Below, piece after piece: positions 8,454 to 17,885 of a stretch of 64,000 nucleotides of DNA. The stretch's first letter is position 1. Each line of letters begins with the position of its first letter. The DNA is from Qipengyuania gelatinilytica (GTDB taxonomy: Bacteria > Pseudomonadota > Alphaproteobacteria > Sphingomonadales > Sphingomonadaceae). The stretch is taken from the NCBI RefSeq assembly GCF_019711315.1, contig NZ_CP081294.1:1-64000 (forward strand), written 5' to 3'. Position numbers and translations under genes: made by a program. The notes below the pieces were generated by a model. That model saw nothing but the letters and a program-made list of their open reading frames with translations, did not search any database and was not told where the DNA came from.

Positions 8454-10130
8454 TCAGGCGACAGCGGAGTTCGCAGCGCTCAGCACGGCGCGAACGCTTG
8501 CGGTCGCCACGTCCTCGTCGATTCCCACACCCCAGATGGTCCGGCCTTCCGGTGTCCGGCATTCGAGATAGGCGGCTGCGCGGCTATCGCGGCCTGTGGT
8601 CAGCGCGTGCTCGGTGTAATCGACGATTTCCAGAGCGAGGCCGAAGCTTTCCTCGATGGTGGACAGGACGCTGGAGATCAGGCCGTTGCCGCGTCCCGAG
8701 ACGCTCTGTTCCTGTCCGTTAACGGCAATCGTACCGCTGAAGAGGCGTGTGCCGTCCGTGGCGCGGCGCTCCTCGTAATCGACCAGCTGGAAATGCTTTT
8801 CCTCGGTCTGGACGTGATAGGCGGACTTGAACGCGTCCCAGATGTCTGCAGCGCCGAGTTCGCGGCCAAGCCGGTCTGCCATGCGCTGGACGTGGGGTGA
8901 GAAATCGGCCTGCATCTTCTTGGGCAGCTTGAGGCCCTGGTCCTGCTCCAGCACCCAGGCAAAGCCGCCCTTGCCGGATTGCGAGTTCACACGGATGACG
9001 GCCTCGTAGCTGCGGCCGAGATCGGCGGGGTCGATCGGCAGGTAAGGCACGCGCCAGTGCGGGTCGTTCTGGACCTCGTGCGCGGCGAAGCCTTTCTTGA
9101 TCGCGTCCTGGTGGCTGCCGGAAAAGGCCGTGTAGACCAGCTCGCCGCCATAGGGATGGCGCTGGTGGACGGGCAGTTCGTTGCAGTATTCGACCGTCTC
9201 GATCACGCGGTCGATGTCGGAGAAGTCGAGCTTCGGGTCGACGCCCTGCGTGTACATGTTCAATGCCATGGTCACGAGGCAGCAATTGCCCGTGCGCTCG
9301 CCATTGCCGAACAGGCAGCCCTCCACACGGTCGGCGCCGGCCATCAGCGCAAGCTCGGCTGCCGCTACACCTGTACCGCGGTCGTTATGGGTGTGCAGGC
9401 TAATCACCGCGCTATCGCGGTTGGGCAGGTTGCGGATGAAATATTCGACCTGGTCGGCGTAGATATTGGGCGTTGCCGCCTCGACGGTCGCAGGCAGGTT
9501 GAAGATGATCGGGTGCTCGGGCGTGGGCGCAAGCACTTCCATCACAGCTTCGCAAACCTCGAGGCTGAAATCGAGTTCGGCGGTCGAGAAGGTCTCTGGC
9601 GAATATTCGAAATGCCAGTCGGTATCGGGCTGTTTCGCCGCCTCGTCTCGCATCACCTTGGCGCCGTGGACCGCGATGTCGCGGACCTGGTCCTTGGTCA
9701 TGCCGAAGACGACCTCGCGCCATGCGGGGCTGACGGCGTTGTAGAGATGGACGATGGCTGCGCGCGCGCCGGTGAGGCTGGCAAAGCTGGTGCGGATCAG
9801 GTCTTCGCGGCTTTGCGTGAGAACCTGCACCATCACATCGTCGGGAATGCGGCCCGACTTCACGAGGCCGGAGATGAAATCGAACTCGGTCGCGCCTGCG
9901 CTGGGGAAGCCGACCTCGATCTCTTTAACGCCGACTTCGACAAGCAGGTCGAAGAAGCGGTTCTTCTTGTGTGCGTCCATCGGGTCGACGATCGCCTGGT
10001 TGCCATCGCGCAAGTCGGTAGACAGCCAGCGGGGCGGGGCGGTGATCGTGCGCGAAGGCCATTGCCGGTCGGTCAGCGGGACCTGCGGGAAGGGCGAATA
10101 TTTGACGCTCGGGTCGGTGAGCATGGGCAT
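8454..10130 (-). CDS. leuA: 2-isopropylmalate synthase (long LeuA type)
   Basis: This 558-aa enzyme condenses acetyl-CoA with 2-oxoisovalerate, the committed step of leucine synthesis. The catalytic HMGL-type barrel starts with RWLSTDLRDGNQAI (about residues 34-47) and includes SLHTHNDRGTGVAAAEL with the metal-binding His pair. The C-terminal regulatory domain (about residues 430-555) is the LeuA dimer/leucine-feedback domain. Length and N-terminal sequence fit the fungal/actinobacterial-like LeuA class rather than the 515-aa enterobacterial one. An in-frame ATG two codons later is equally possible. The 181-bp leader carries a putative attenuator. Confidence 0.96.
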   Translation of the reverse strand: MPMLTDPSVKYSPFPQVPLTDRQWPSRTITAPPRWLSTDLRDGNQAIVDPMDAHKKNRFFDLLVEVGVKEIEVGFPSAGATEFDFISGLVKSGRIPDDVMVQVLTQSREDLIRTSFASLTGARAAIVHLYNAVSPAWREVVFGMTKDQVRDIAVHGAKVMRDEAAKQPDTDWHFEYSPETFSTAELDFSLEVCEAVMEVLAPTPEHPIIFNLPATVEAATPNIYADQVEYFIRNLPNRDSAVISLHTHNDRGTGVAAAELALMAGADRVEGCLFGNGERTGNCCLVTMALNMYTQGVDPKLDFSDIDRVIETVEYCNELPVHQRHPYGGELVYTAFSGSHQDAIKKGFAAHEVQNDPHWRVPYLPIDPADLGRSYEAVIRVNSQSGKGGFAWVLEQDQGLKLPKKMQADFSPHVQRMADRLGRELGAADIWDAFKSAYHVQTEEKHFQLVDYEERRATDGTRLFSGTIAVNGQEQSVSGRGNGLISSVLSTIEESFGLALEIVDYTEHALTTGRDSRAAAYLECRTPEGRTIWGVGIDEDVATASVRAVLSAANSAVA

Positions 10131-10171
10131 TTCGGGAGTACTCGTATCGGTGGCTGCTTTCAGGTCGGTCG

Positions 10172-10225
10172 GCCCTTGGGTGCGCGGCGCACCTTCATTG
10201 GCACGCCAAGGTCACGCCCAAGGGC
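10172..10225 (-). promoter_or_regulatory. Putative leuA attenuator: mutually exclusive hairpins
   Basis: In the leuA leader RNA, GCCCTTGGG (10225-10217) can pair over 9 bp with CCCAAGGGC (10080-side partner at 10180-10172). The second arm overlaps a local hairpin GGTGCG-CCG-CGCACC (10193-10179), and a third pairing ACCTT/AAGGT (10212-10208 with 10195-10191) competes as well. The first arm lies in the last codons and stop of a Leu-containing leader ORF. This is the geometry of ribosome-mediated attenuation. No clear U-run follows, so the terminator step is uncertain. Confidence 0.55.
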
Positions 10226-10271
10226 GGGTAAGTCGCAGAATTAGTCCGATGCGGGTCATGCCATGCTGCAT
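10212..10271 (-). CDS. Putative leucine leader peptide of leuA
   Basis: A 19-codon ORF reads MQHGMTRIGLILRLTRPWA and stops at TGA (10214-10212); a second ATG at 10259 would give 15 aa. It contains Leu codons CTA, CTG and CTT interleaved with Ile ATC/ATT. CTA, CTT and ATT are codons that the flanking genes rarely use. It lies in the otherwise empty gap between the hydroxy-acid oxidase stop and leuA, on the leuA strand, and its 3' end forms one arm of the attenuator stem. No strong Shine-Dalgarno is visible. Its role as a sensor of charged tRNA-Leu is inference from position, codons and structure. Confidence 0.5.
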   Translation of the reverse strand: MQHGMTRIGLILRLTRPWA

Positions 10272-10311
10272 TGCGCAATCTTGCGGCAAGTTCAAGCGTG
10301 AGTTTGCATAA

Positions 10312-11460
10312 TTACCGAAAGCGCAGCCGCTCGCGGTTCAATTGTTGCACGTTGGTGACGCCCATCAGGCGCATGGCCCGCTCGATCTCTTCCTTGAGGA
10401 TGGTGAGCGCCCTCTCGACGCCGTCCTGGCCTGCAGCGGCAAGTGCGTAGAGATAGAGCCGTCCGCCCGAAGCTGCCGTGGCGCCCATGGCGAGGCTTTT
10501 CATCACATGCGTCCCGCGCCGCACGCCGCCGTCGAGGATGATCTCGATCTCTCCGCCGACGGCATCGACGATTTCCTTCAGCTGGTCGAAGGGAGCGCGG
10601 CTGCCATCGAGCTGCCTGCCGCCATGGTTCGAAATCCAGATCGCATCGGCTCCGATATCCACCGCGCGCCGGGCATCGGCGACGCTCATCACGCCCTTCA
10701 AGGCGAATGTCCCGCCCCAGTCCTGACGGATGCGAGCGGCGGTATCCCAGTCCATGCCGGTGTCGAGCATGGTGTTGAAATATTCCTGGATGCTCACCGC
10801 CTTGCCGGAGCCTTCGGCCACGTAGCTGTCGAGATTGGGCAGGCGGAATTTTGGCCCGAAGACATAGTCCAGCGTCCAGCGCGGCCTCGTCGCGTAGCTC
10901 CATAGCGAGCTGGCGGAAAAACGCGGCGGGGTGGTGAAGCCTGAACGCAGGCACCGCTCGCGCTTGCCCGAAACGATCGTGTCGACGGTCAGCGCCAGTG
11001 CGTCGAAATCGGCCGCCTTGCAGCGCTCGATCATGCTGGCGTTCAGCCCCTTGTCCTTGTGAACGTAGAGCTGGAACAGCTTGGGCGCGCTGGTGAGCGC
11101 TGCGATCTCCTCGATCGAATGGGTGGCGAGGCTGGAAATGCCGAACCATACGCCGAACTTCTCTGCCGCCCTCGCAACCGCCCGCTCGCCATCGCGGTGG
11201 AAGGCGCGTTGCAGCGCAGTCGGGCTGAGCATCAGGGGAAGCTCGCTCCGGCAGCCCATGATCGTGCAGCTCGTGTCGATGGTTTCCACGCCCGCGAGCA
11301 CATCGGGCACGAGGTCCACATCGTCGAAGGCCGAAGTGTTGCGCGCCTTGGTCAGCTCGTCATCGGCAGCGCCGTCGATATAGTCGAATACCGGCCACGG
11401 CAGCCGCGCTTTTGCGAGCCGGCGGAAGTCATCGATATTATGGCAGTCGGAAACCCTCAT
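10312..11460 (-). CDS. FMN-dependent alpha-hydroxy-acid oxidase / L-lactate dehydrogenase family
   Basis: This 382-aa TIM-barrel flavoenzyme of the LldD/glycolate oxidase family oxidises L-2-hydroxy acids. It has ARLPWPVFDYIDGAADDE at the N-terminus, GISSLATHSIEEIA, the catalytic block ISNHGGRQLDGSRAP (active-site His and Arg), and ILDGGVRRGTHVMKSLAMGA binding the FMN phosphate. Its ATG overlaps the stop of the DUF4329 gene (ATGA, 11457-11460), so it is translationally coupled to it. The substrate is not certain: lactate is the default family guess. Confidence 0.9.
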   Translation of the reverse strand: MRVSDCHNIDDFRRLAKARLPWPVFDYIDGAADDELTKARNTSAFDDVDLVPDVLAGVETIDTSCTIMGCRSELPLMLSPTALQRAFHRDGERAVARAAEKFGVWFGISSLATHSIEEIAALTSAPKLFQLYVHKDKGLNASMIERCKAADFDALALTVDTIVSGKRERCLRSGFTTPPRFSASSLWSYATRPRWTLDYVFGPKFRLPNLDSYVAEGSGKAVSIQEYFNTMLDTGMDWDTAARIRQDWGGTFALKGVMSVADARRAVDIGADAIWISNHGGRQLDGSRAPFDQLKEIVDAVGGEIEIILDGGVRRGTHVMKSLAMGATAASGGRLYLYALAAAGQDGVERALTILKEEIERAMRLMGVTNVQQLNRERLRFR

Positions 11461-12053
11461 GGCCCCGTTGTACCGAATATCGCGTTGAGCTCATCCATCG
11501 AATATCTTTGCGCGATATTGCTTCGTGCACCCGTCTCTTGCTTGAACCGCGTGTAGCGAGGGTCGACTTCGAGACAGCCTTCGCCGCACAGCATCTCGGT
11601 TGCCTCTTTCTCCCATTGGTTATGCCAGATCCGGCCGCCCGGTGTGCCGACGAAACCGTCGATACGCGCATCGATGTCGGTCGCAAGATCGACGCTGGAC
11701 GGGATTTCGGACGCATATTGCGTGTCGAACCCGCCATGCGAGTGGAAGCTGGCGACGACATGGTAGCCTAGTGGCACACCCCAGTCGAAAGCACACTCGG
11801 CGCGCTCTCCGGGATAGATGGTGGAGGTCTGGAGATTGCCTTCTTCGTCTTCGAAAATGACGCCGCAATATTCCTGGCTATTGGCCAGTGACCGGCCCTG
11901 GATGTCCGACAGCGTCTTCTTCGCATAGTCGGTCAGGACGGAGAGACTTACCACCCGTTCGCGGGGCGGGGCGCGCTCTTTCGTCAACAGGTTGAACATC
12001 ACCACCAGGAAGGCGGCGCCGCACAAAGCGTAGAGCAGCTTGTTGCGATCCAT
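11457..12053 (-). CDS. DUF4329 domain protein with JAMM-like metal signature
   Basis: The 198-aa protein has an N-terminal membrane anchor (residues 6-23) and a DUF4329-type domain. It contains YCGVIFEDEEG (62-72), then GYHVVASFHSHGGFD with H104 and H106, followed by S119 and D122 (SSVDLATD). The H-x-H-x12-S-x2-D order plus E68 upstream resembles the zinc site of JAB1/MPN/JAMM proteases. C63, C87 and others could form disulfides in the periplasm. The ATG at 12053 was chosen over upstream frames because it starts just before the hydrophobic anchor. It is coupled to the hydroxy-acid oxidase by an ATGA overlap. Confidence 0.72.
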   Translation of the reverse strand: MDRNKLLYALCGAAFLVVMFNLLTKERAPPRERVVSLSVLTDYAKKTLSDIQGRSLANSQEYCGVIFEDEEGNLQTSTIYPGERAECAFDWGVPLGYHVVASFHSHGGFDTQYASEIPSSVDLATDIDARIDGFVGTPGGRIWHNQWEKEATEMLCGEGCLEVDPRYTRFKQETGARSNIAQRYSMDELNAIFGTTGP

Positions 12054-12114
12054 TTGCCCCGTCATGCGCGAAGACATGAAGTGCCTAGGTGCGCTTGTCG
12101 ACTGCCTTTTTGGT

Positions 12115-12735
12115 TTACCGGGTGATGTCCCGGTATTCTTCGGGCGTGAGCTTTCGAGGGACCGCAATCGGTGCGGAAGTTTCCGCATCGAACAGTGGGT
12201 AGCGCTTTCTTGCCCCCGATAGCTTGTCGGCAAAAAGCCGGACCACCACCCGCCGTATCATGGTGAAGGCCGAAACCGGCGGGGTGACGACGTTGGGTCC
12301 CGTTGCGAATTGCGCGAAAACGCTTCCGCGCGGTGGCCCCAAGACGCGATTCCGCTCGTTCGGATCGATCGAGGCGGTGATCATGCTGAGGAAGGGCCAG
12401 CGGCCGTTGTCCATGGTGTTGAACAGCGGCGTTCGACAATCCTTGCAGAACCAACGAAGGGTCTGCTTTCCTGCCAGATTGACAGAGGCGAGGTGATCGA
12501 GACCGCGCTCTATCGAGAGATTGCCGACGCGGGTCTGGTAAACCGAAGCTCCACCCGCCTCGTCGAGAGTGTCCTCGCGCTCCAGATAGCGTGCCAGGCC
12601 CCGGCAATCCTTGCAGTAGCAGGTGTAGCGGTCACCCTTCGACGGGCCGACGTTGCGCAATTCGCCCGAGACCGCGCCGCATCGGCATTCAAATTCCAGA
12701 TTGTCGGTCGCGCCCATCTTCGCATCCTCTCCCAA
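12115..12735 (-). CDS. GFA-like / DUF6151 zinc-binding protein
   Basis: The protein is 206 aa, or 200 aa from the ATG at 12717, which fits homologues better. Cysteines are arranged as CRCG (about residues 18-21), CYCKDC (39-44) and WFCKDCRTP (95-103), the zinc-binding layout of the GFA (glutathione-dependent formaldehyde-activating)-like beta-tent fold and DUF6151 proteins. No catalytic role can be assigned. It sits 28 bp after ilvC and 61 bp before the DUF4329 gene on the same strand, so it may ride on the ilvC transcript. Confidence 0.78.
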   Translation of the reverse strand: MGEDAKMGATDNLEFECRCGAVSGELRNVGPSKGDRYTCYCKDCRGLARYLEREDTLDEAGGASVYQTRVGNLSIERGLDHLASVNLAGKQTLRWFCKDCRTPLFNTMDNGRWPFLSMITASIDPNERNRVLGPPRGSVFAQFATGPNVVTPPVSAFTMIRRVVVRLFADKLSGARKRYPLFDAETSAPIAVPRKLTPEEYRDITR

Positions 12736-12763
12736 AGACTGGTCGGATGGGCGCGAACCTAGC

Positions 12764-13861
<1,098 letters not shown>

Positions 13862-14275
13862 TCATCCCCCCTCGAAGGGAGATATCCACGTGATGATCGC
13901 TTCGAGCTGGGCGGTGCGGTGCTCGATGATTTCCTTCTGGCATTGCGGTTTTGCCATGACACGGTGCATCGATCCGAAGCCATTGCCGTCGTAGAAGTCG
14001 CAGGCCGATTCCTTGAAGGTAATCCAGGCGCGCTGCTCAGCGAGAAGCTTCGCCTTTGCGCCGGGAAAATCATCTTCCGTGAGCATAGCGTACACTTCAC
14101 GCCAGCGAGCGTTGAGGACCCGGTCTGCCCCTTCGACCGCTGCCCAATAGCAGTCCGCGATCTGTGGGTCGGTGACAGCCGTCTCAGCGCATTGTTCGAA
14201 TGCCAGCTCATAGGCCGGTTGCGGAACAGGAGCCGCCGCCGCTGCTGTTGCAATAAGTAATTCAATCACCGCCAT
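13862..14275 (-). CDS. LprI-like lysozyme-inhibitor family (DUF1311) protein
   Basis: The 137-aa predicted exported protein has a short hydrophobic N-terminus (residues 3-15) lacking basic residues, so the signal peptide is atypical. It has the DUF1311/LprI features: several conserved Cys (C28, C42, C88, C107 region), LNARWREVYAML and LLAEQRAWITFKESACDFYDG. Known members bind lysozyme or are of unknown function. It starts 2 bp after the ilvN stop, an unusual partner for branched-chain amino-acid genes; co-transcription is likely, a functional link doubtful. Confidence 0.8.
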   Translation of the reverse strand: MAVIELLIATAAAAAPVPQPAYELAFEQCAETAVTDPQIADCYWAAVEGADRVLNARWREVYAMLTEDDFPGAKAKLLAEQRAWITFKESACDFYDGNGFGSMHRVMAKPQCQKEIIEHRTAQLEAIITWISPFEGG

Positions 14276-14277
14276 GT

Positions 14278-14793
14278 TTAGTCACCTTGAGGTCCACGCA
14301 TCATTCCTACGATGCCTGAACGTCCGACTTCCACAAGACCCAATTCACGCATCAGGGCGATGAAGCTGTCCACCTTGTCGGGCGAGCCGGTGAGCTCGAA
14401 CACGAAGCTTTCGGTGGTCGTATCGACGACATTGGCGCGGAACAGTTCGGCGATGCGCAGCGCCTCGACGCGCGCGTCCCCTTTCCCCGCGACCTTCACC
14501 AGCGCCAGCTCGCGCTCGACATGCGCGCCGCTTTCGGTGAGGTCGATGACGCGGTGGACCGGCACCAGCCGTTCCAGCTGGGCGCGGATCTGGTCGATGA
14601 CCGGCTCCGGCCCGCGCGTTACCACGGTGATGCGGCTGATGGCGTGGTCCTCGGAAATATCGGCCACGGTCAGGCTGTCGATATTGTAACCGCGCGCGGT
14701 GAAGAGGCCGGATATCTTCGCAAGGATACCCGCCTCGTTGTCGACGATCACATTGAGGACGTGCCGCTCGCTGGATTGCTGGGCGATCTTCAT
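14278..14793 (-). CDS. ilvN: Acetolactate synthase small (regulatory) subunit
   Basis: The 171-aa protein has an N-terminal ACT domain (HVLNVIVDNEAGILAKISGLFTARGYNIDSLTV, from about residue 11), which binds valine for feedback control of IlvB. The C-terminal ALS_ss domain follows from about residue 85 (AELFRANVVDTTTESFVFELTG). Length is typical (about 165-175 aa). Its ATG overlaps the stop of the preceding 99-aa gene (ATGA), so synthesis is coupled through that gene to ilvB. Confidence 0.96.
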   Translation of the reverse strand: MKIAQQSSERHVLNVIVDNEAGILAKISGLFTARGYNIDSLTVADISEDHAISRITVVTRGPEPVIDQIRAQLERLVPVHRVIDLTESGAHVERELALVKVAGKGDARVEALRIAELFRANVVDTTTESFVFELTGSPDKVDSFIALMRELGLVEVGRSGIVGMMRGPQGD

Positions 14794-15089
14794 TCGCCGC
14801 GATCCTGCCAGACGGGCGCGAACATACGTCCCTTGCCGTCATATTCGTCTACGAATTGGCGACCACGGCGCACGGCCTCGAAATTCTCGGTCTGGCGATG
14901 GAGGTCGAGACCTTCGTCGATCAGGATCCACGTGCCATCGGCCTGCTTCTGGGCAACGTCGACGCCGAGAAATCGCTGGCCGCTTTCCTCGATCCAGTCG
15001 AGCACGCGGTCGGCATCGCTGCGCTGGTACCAGCTGCGACGTTCTGCCTTGGCCGCGAGATCAGCGGGAAGTTCTTTCGAGATAACCAT
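14790..15089 (-). CDS. Unknown 99-aa protein between ilvB and ilvN
   Basis: This small soluble protein starts [18 protein letters not shown] and has RSWYQRSDADRVLDWIEESGQRFLG, then DGTWILIDEGLDLHRQ, and ends at residue 99. It is rich in charged residues and aromatics, without Cys pairs, membrane segments or a motif I recognise. Its ATG overlaps the ilvB stop (ATGA at 15086-15089) and its stop overlaps the ilvN ATG (ATGA at 14790-14793), so it is translationally coupled on both sides. Codon use matches its neighbours. The two coupled junctions are strong evidence of a real gene and suggest a role with acetolactate synthase, which is inference. Confidence 0.85.
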   Translation of the reverse strand: MVISKELPADLAAKAERRSWYQRSDADRVLDWIEESGQRFLGVDVAQKQADGTWILIDEGLDLHRQTENFEAVRRGRQFVDEYDGKGRMFAPVWQDRGE

Positions 15090-16849
15090 CACACCAGTGC
15101 CTTTGCTTCGTCGTCCATCGTGCCGCTGACCTTGTCGCCGTAGAGCAGCATTTCGGTATGCGCCGCGCCGCTGGGGATCATCGGGAAGCAGTTTGCGTCT
15201 TTCGCCACCTGGCAATCCACCATCACCGGGCCGTCATGGGCCAGCATGGCTTCGATGCCTGCGTCGAGCTGGCTCTCATCCTCGATACGGATGCCCTTCC
15301 AGCCATATGCTTCGGCCAGTTTCACGAAGTCGGGCAGGCTGTCCGAATAGCTGTTCGAATAGCGGCTCTCATAGGTCAGTTCCTGCCACTGGCGGACCAT
15401 GCCCATATATTCGTTGTTGAGGATGAAGACCTTCACCGGCAAGCGGAACTGGCTCGCCGTGCCGAGTTCCTGGATGTTCATCTGGATGCTCGCCTCGCCC
15501 GCAATGTCGATGACGAGGCTGTCCGGATTGCCCAGCTGCGCCCCGATGGCGGCAGGCAGGCCGTAACCCATCGTGCCGAGGCCGCCACTCGTGAGCCACT
15601 TGTTCGGGCCCATGAAGCCGAAATATTGCGCCGCCCACATCTGGTGCTGACCGACTTCGGTGGTGATGATCGGGTCGCGGTCTTTTGTCAGCGCGAAGAG
15701 GCGCTCGATGCTCTTCTGCGGCATGATCGCATCCTTGCGGTCGGGATAAGCGAGGCAATCGCGGGCCTTCCAGCCAAGGATGCGCGCTTTCCATTCCGAG
15801 AGGTCGCGGCCCTTGCGGCTGCTCAAGCCCTCGAGAAGCTGTTCGAGCACGTGGCCGCAGTCGCCCACGATGCCGAGGTCGACCGGCACAATCTTGTTGA
15901 TCTGTGCGCGGTCGATGTCGATGTGGATTTTCTTCGCTTGCGGCGCGAAGGCATCGAGGCGGCCGGTGACACGGTCATCGAAGCGCGAGCCGATGGCGAC
16001 GATCAGATCGGCGCGGTTCATCGCCATATTGGCTTCATAGGTCCCGTGCATGCCCAGCATGCCGAGCCAGTCGGGATGGCTTGCCGGAAAGGCGCCGAGG
16101 CCCATGAGCGTGCTGGTCACCGGCGCGCCTGTGGCATGCTGCAACTTGCGCAGCAGATCGGAGGCGCGCGGTCCCGCGTTGATCACACCGCCGCCGGTAT
16201 AGAAGACCGGACGTTCCGCTGCAGCCAGCATTTCGACCGCTTCGGCAATCTCGTCTGCTGCGCCGACCATGCGCGGCTGGTAGCGGTGCGAGGGAAGGGG
16301 CGCCTCGTCCTGCTCGCTCCATTCGGCGAGCGCGATCTGCACGTCCTTGGGGATGTCGACGACCACGGGGCCGGGGCGACCCGTCGTCGCGATACGGAAG
16401 GCTTCCTCGATCGTAGCGCGCAGCCGCTCGGGGTCCTTCACGAGGTAATTGTGTTTCGAGCAGTGGCGGGTGAGGCCGACTGTATCGGCTTCCTGGAAGG
16501 CATCGGTGCCGATGAGGCCCGTGGCAACCTGTCCGGTGATGACCACCATGGGGATCGAGTCCATGTAGGCATCGGCAATGCCGGTCACCGCATTGGTGGC
16601 ACCGGGGCCGCTGGTGACGAGCACGACGCCGGGTTTGCCGGTCGAGCGGGCATAGCCTTCCGCCGCATGCGCAGCGCCTGCTTCATGGCGCACGAGGATG
16701 TGGCGGATATCGCTGTCTGCAAAGAGTTCGTCATAGATCGGCAGGACCGCGCCGCCGGGATAGCCGAACACGAATTCGACACCCTGCCGCTTGAGGCATT
16801 CGATCAATATGGCAGCTCCGCTGCGCTCTTCCGACACTGTTTCCTCCAT
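15089..16849 (-). CDS. ilvB: Acetolactate synthase large (catalytic) subunit
   Basis: This 586-aa ThDP/FAD/Mg2+ enzyme makes acetolactate and acetohydroxybutyrate. The N-terminal ThDP-binding PYR domain has [16 protein letters not shown] and the catalytic Glu in [16 protein letters not shown]. The middle FAD-associated domain contains [17 protein letters not shown]. The C-terminal PP domain has the ThDP-Mg segment [11 protein letters not shown], a GDG-type motif in which the usual second Asp position reads Ala-Gly-Glu-Ala. The ATG follows TAAGG; the longer frame upstream runs back into miaA and is rejected. Next gene coupled by ATGA. Confidence 0.95.
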   Translation of the reverse strand: MEETVSEERSGAAILIECLKRQGVEFVFGYPGGAVLPIYDELFADSDIRHILVRHEAGAAHAAEGYARSTGKPGVVLVTSGPGATNAVTGIADAYMDSIPMVVITGQVATGLIGTDAFQEADTVGLTRHCSKHNYLVKDPERLRATIEEAFRIATTGRPGPVVVDIPKDVQIALAEWSEQDEAPLPSHRYQPRMVGAADEIAEAVEMLAAAERPVFYTGGGVINAGPRASDLLRKLQHATGAPVTSTLMGLGAFPASHPDWLGMLGMHGTYEANMAMNRADLIVAIGSRFDDRVTGRLDAFAPQAKKIHIDIDRAQINKIVPVDLGIVGDCGHVLEQLLEGLSSRKGRDLSEWKARILGWKARDCLAYPDRKDAIMPQKSIERLFALTKDRDPIITTEVGQHQMWAAQYFGFMGPNKWLTSGGLGTMGYGLPAAIGAQLGNPDSLVIDIAGEASIQMNIQELGTASQFRLPVKVFILNNEYMGMVRQWQELTYESRYSNSYSDSLPDFVKLAEAYGWKGIRIEDESQLDAGIEAMLAHDGPVMVDCQVAKDANCFPMIPSGAAHTEMLLYGDKVSGTMDDEAKALV

Positions 16850-16862
16850 CCTTAGGCACAAA

Positions 16863-16896
16863 TCGGCCCGGCGCTGGGGTCGTAGCGCCGGGCCGA
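16863..16896 (-). promoter_or_regulatory. GC-rich 13-bp hairpin in the ilvB 5' UTR
   Basis: TCGGCCCGGCGCT and AGCGCCGGGCCGA form a perfect 13-bp inverted repeat with an 8-nt loop. On the ilvB strand it lies 14 nt before the ATG, with TTTGTGCCTAAGG between. With the promoter below, it would sit at the extreme 5' end of the mRNA. It could act as an RNA stabiliser, a site for control of initiation, or a weak terminator for miaA read-through; the TTTG tail is too short for a strong terminator. Confidence 0.6.
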
Positions 16897-16906
16897 CTGG
16901 ACCTTC

Positions 16907-16935
16907 CGTATGAGAAACGAAATGTGTCCTGTCAA
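16907..16935 (-). promoter_or_regulatory. Predicted sigma70-type promoter of ilvB
   Basis: A perfect TTGACA (-35, complement of 16930-16935) overlaps the miaA stop. It is followed after 17 bp by CATACG (-10-like, 16912-16907). Initiation would fall just before the 13-bp hairpin. The -10 matches consensus only partly. Confidence 0.45.
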
Positions 16936-17885
16936 CCGTTCTCACGCAACAAAGAAACAAAAATATCGTATTCATCGATAGTTTTGTTATCGTCGCGCGG
17001 CCACGATCCCGGTGGCTGGTGCCTGAACCAGGTGTATTGCCGCTTGGCGTAGCGCCGCGTGGCCGTCTGGCCAGCGACGATGGCTTGATCACGCGATAGT
17101 TCGCCTTGGAGGAGGGCGGATATCTCCGGAACGCCGATGGCGCGCATGACCGGCAGGCTGGGGTCGAGATTGCGGGCGATAAGTGCCTCGACCTCCTCTA
17201 TCGCGCCGCAGTTCAGCATCATTTCGAAACGCCGGTCGCATCGCTCGTAGAGACACTCGCGCTCGGGCAGTAGCACCAGCGGATACAGCGAGACCATGTC
17301 GCCAATCCCGCCAGTCTTGTGCGCCTGCCACTCCTTCAGCGTCCGCCCGGTCGAGCGTACCACCTCCAGCGCGCGCGAGGTTCGCGACGTATCCGCAGGA
17401 GCGAGACGGCCGGCGGCTTCCGGATCCTCTGCTTCCAGCGCAGCGCGGGCTTCACCTTGCGACAAGGCGCGCACCTCTTCGCGGACTGCCGGATCGATTT
17501 GCGGTACCGGGGCAATCCCTTCGAGCAGGGTGCGCATATAGAGGCCGGTCCCGCCACACAGGATCGGAACGGCGCCATCCTCTTGCAACCGCGCAATCTC
17601 GCGCTTCGCCGCTGCGGCCCAGTCTGCCGCCGAACATGCGGTTGCCCCGTCCCAGGCTCCGAAAAGGCGGTGCTCGATACCGCCCATTTCTTCCTCGCTC
17701 GGCCGCGCGGACAGGACCTGCAAATCGGCATAGACCTGCGCGCTGTCGGCATTGATCACGACTGCCTGCCTGCCTTGGGCTTCAAGGCGTTGTGCCAGCC
17801 GCACCGCGAGATCGCTCTTGCCGCTTGCGGTCGGCCCTGCAATGAGCGCCAGTGGTGGCAATTCAGGGGAATTATCAATGCTCAT
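16932..17885 (-). CDS. miaA: tRNA dimethylallyltransferase
   Basis: This 317-aa enzyme transfers a dimethylallyl group to A37 of tRNAs reading UNN codons. The P-loop [13 protein letters not shown] lies at about residues 15-27. [20 protein letters not shown] (about 44-63) matches the family DS.QvY..l.igTaKP block. The later segment [15 protein letters not shown] is the tRNA-contacting family signature. The start was set at ATG 17885 by family N-terminus length; it overlaps the divergent serB start by 8 bp, so both promoters must lie inside the opposite gene. Confidence 0.94.
   Translation of the reverse strand: MSIDNSPELPPLALIAGPTASGKSDLAVRLAQRLEAQGRQAVVINADSAQVYADLQVLSARPSEEEMGGIEHRLFGAWDGATACSAADWAAAAKREIARLQEDGAVPILCGGTGLYMRTLLEGIAPVPQIDPAVREEVRALSQGEARAALEAEDPEAAGRLAPADTSRTSRALEVVRSTGRTLKEWQAHKTGGIGDMVSLYPLVLLPERECLYERCDRRFEMMLNCGAIEEVEALIARNLDPSLPVMRAIGVPEISALLQGELSRDQAIVAGQTATRRYAKRQYTWFRHQPPGSWPRDDNKTIDEYDIFVSLLRENG

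Noticed and set aside
10287..10304. MQTHA mini-ORF before the leuA leader peptide
   Set aside because: Five codons without Leu/Ile/Val codons; no structural link to the hairpins.
15158..16855. 565-codon plus-strand open frame opposite ilvB
   Set aside because: High-GC shadow frame: composition rich in Arg/Ala/His without motifs, and the opposite strand encodes a certain IlvB.
16850..17092. Extended N-terminus of IlvB with a segment [11 protein letters not shown] resembling a leader peptide
   Set aside because: It runs in frame into IlvB without a stop and lies inside miaA; IlvB homologues start near 16849.
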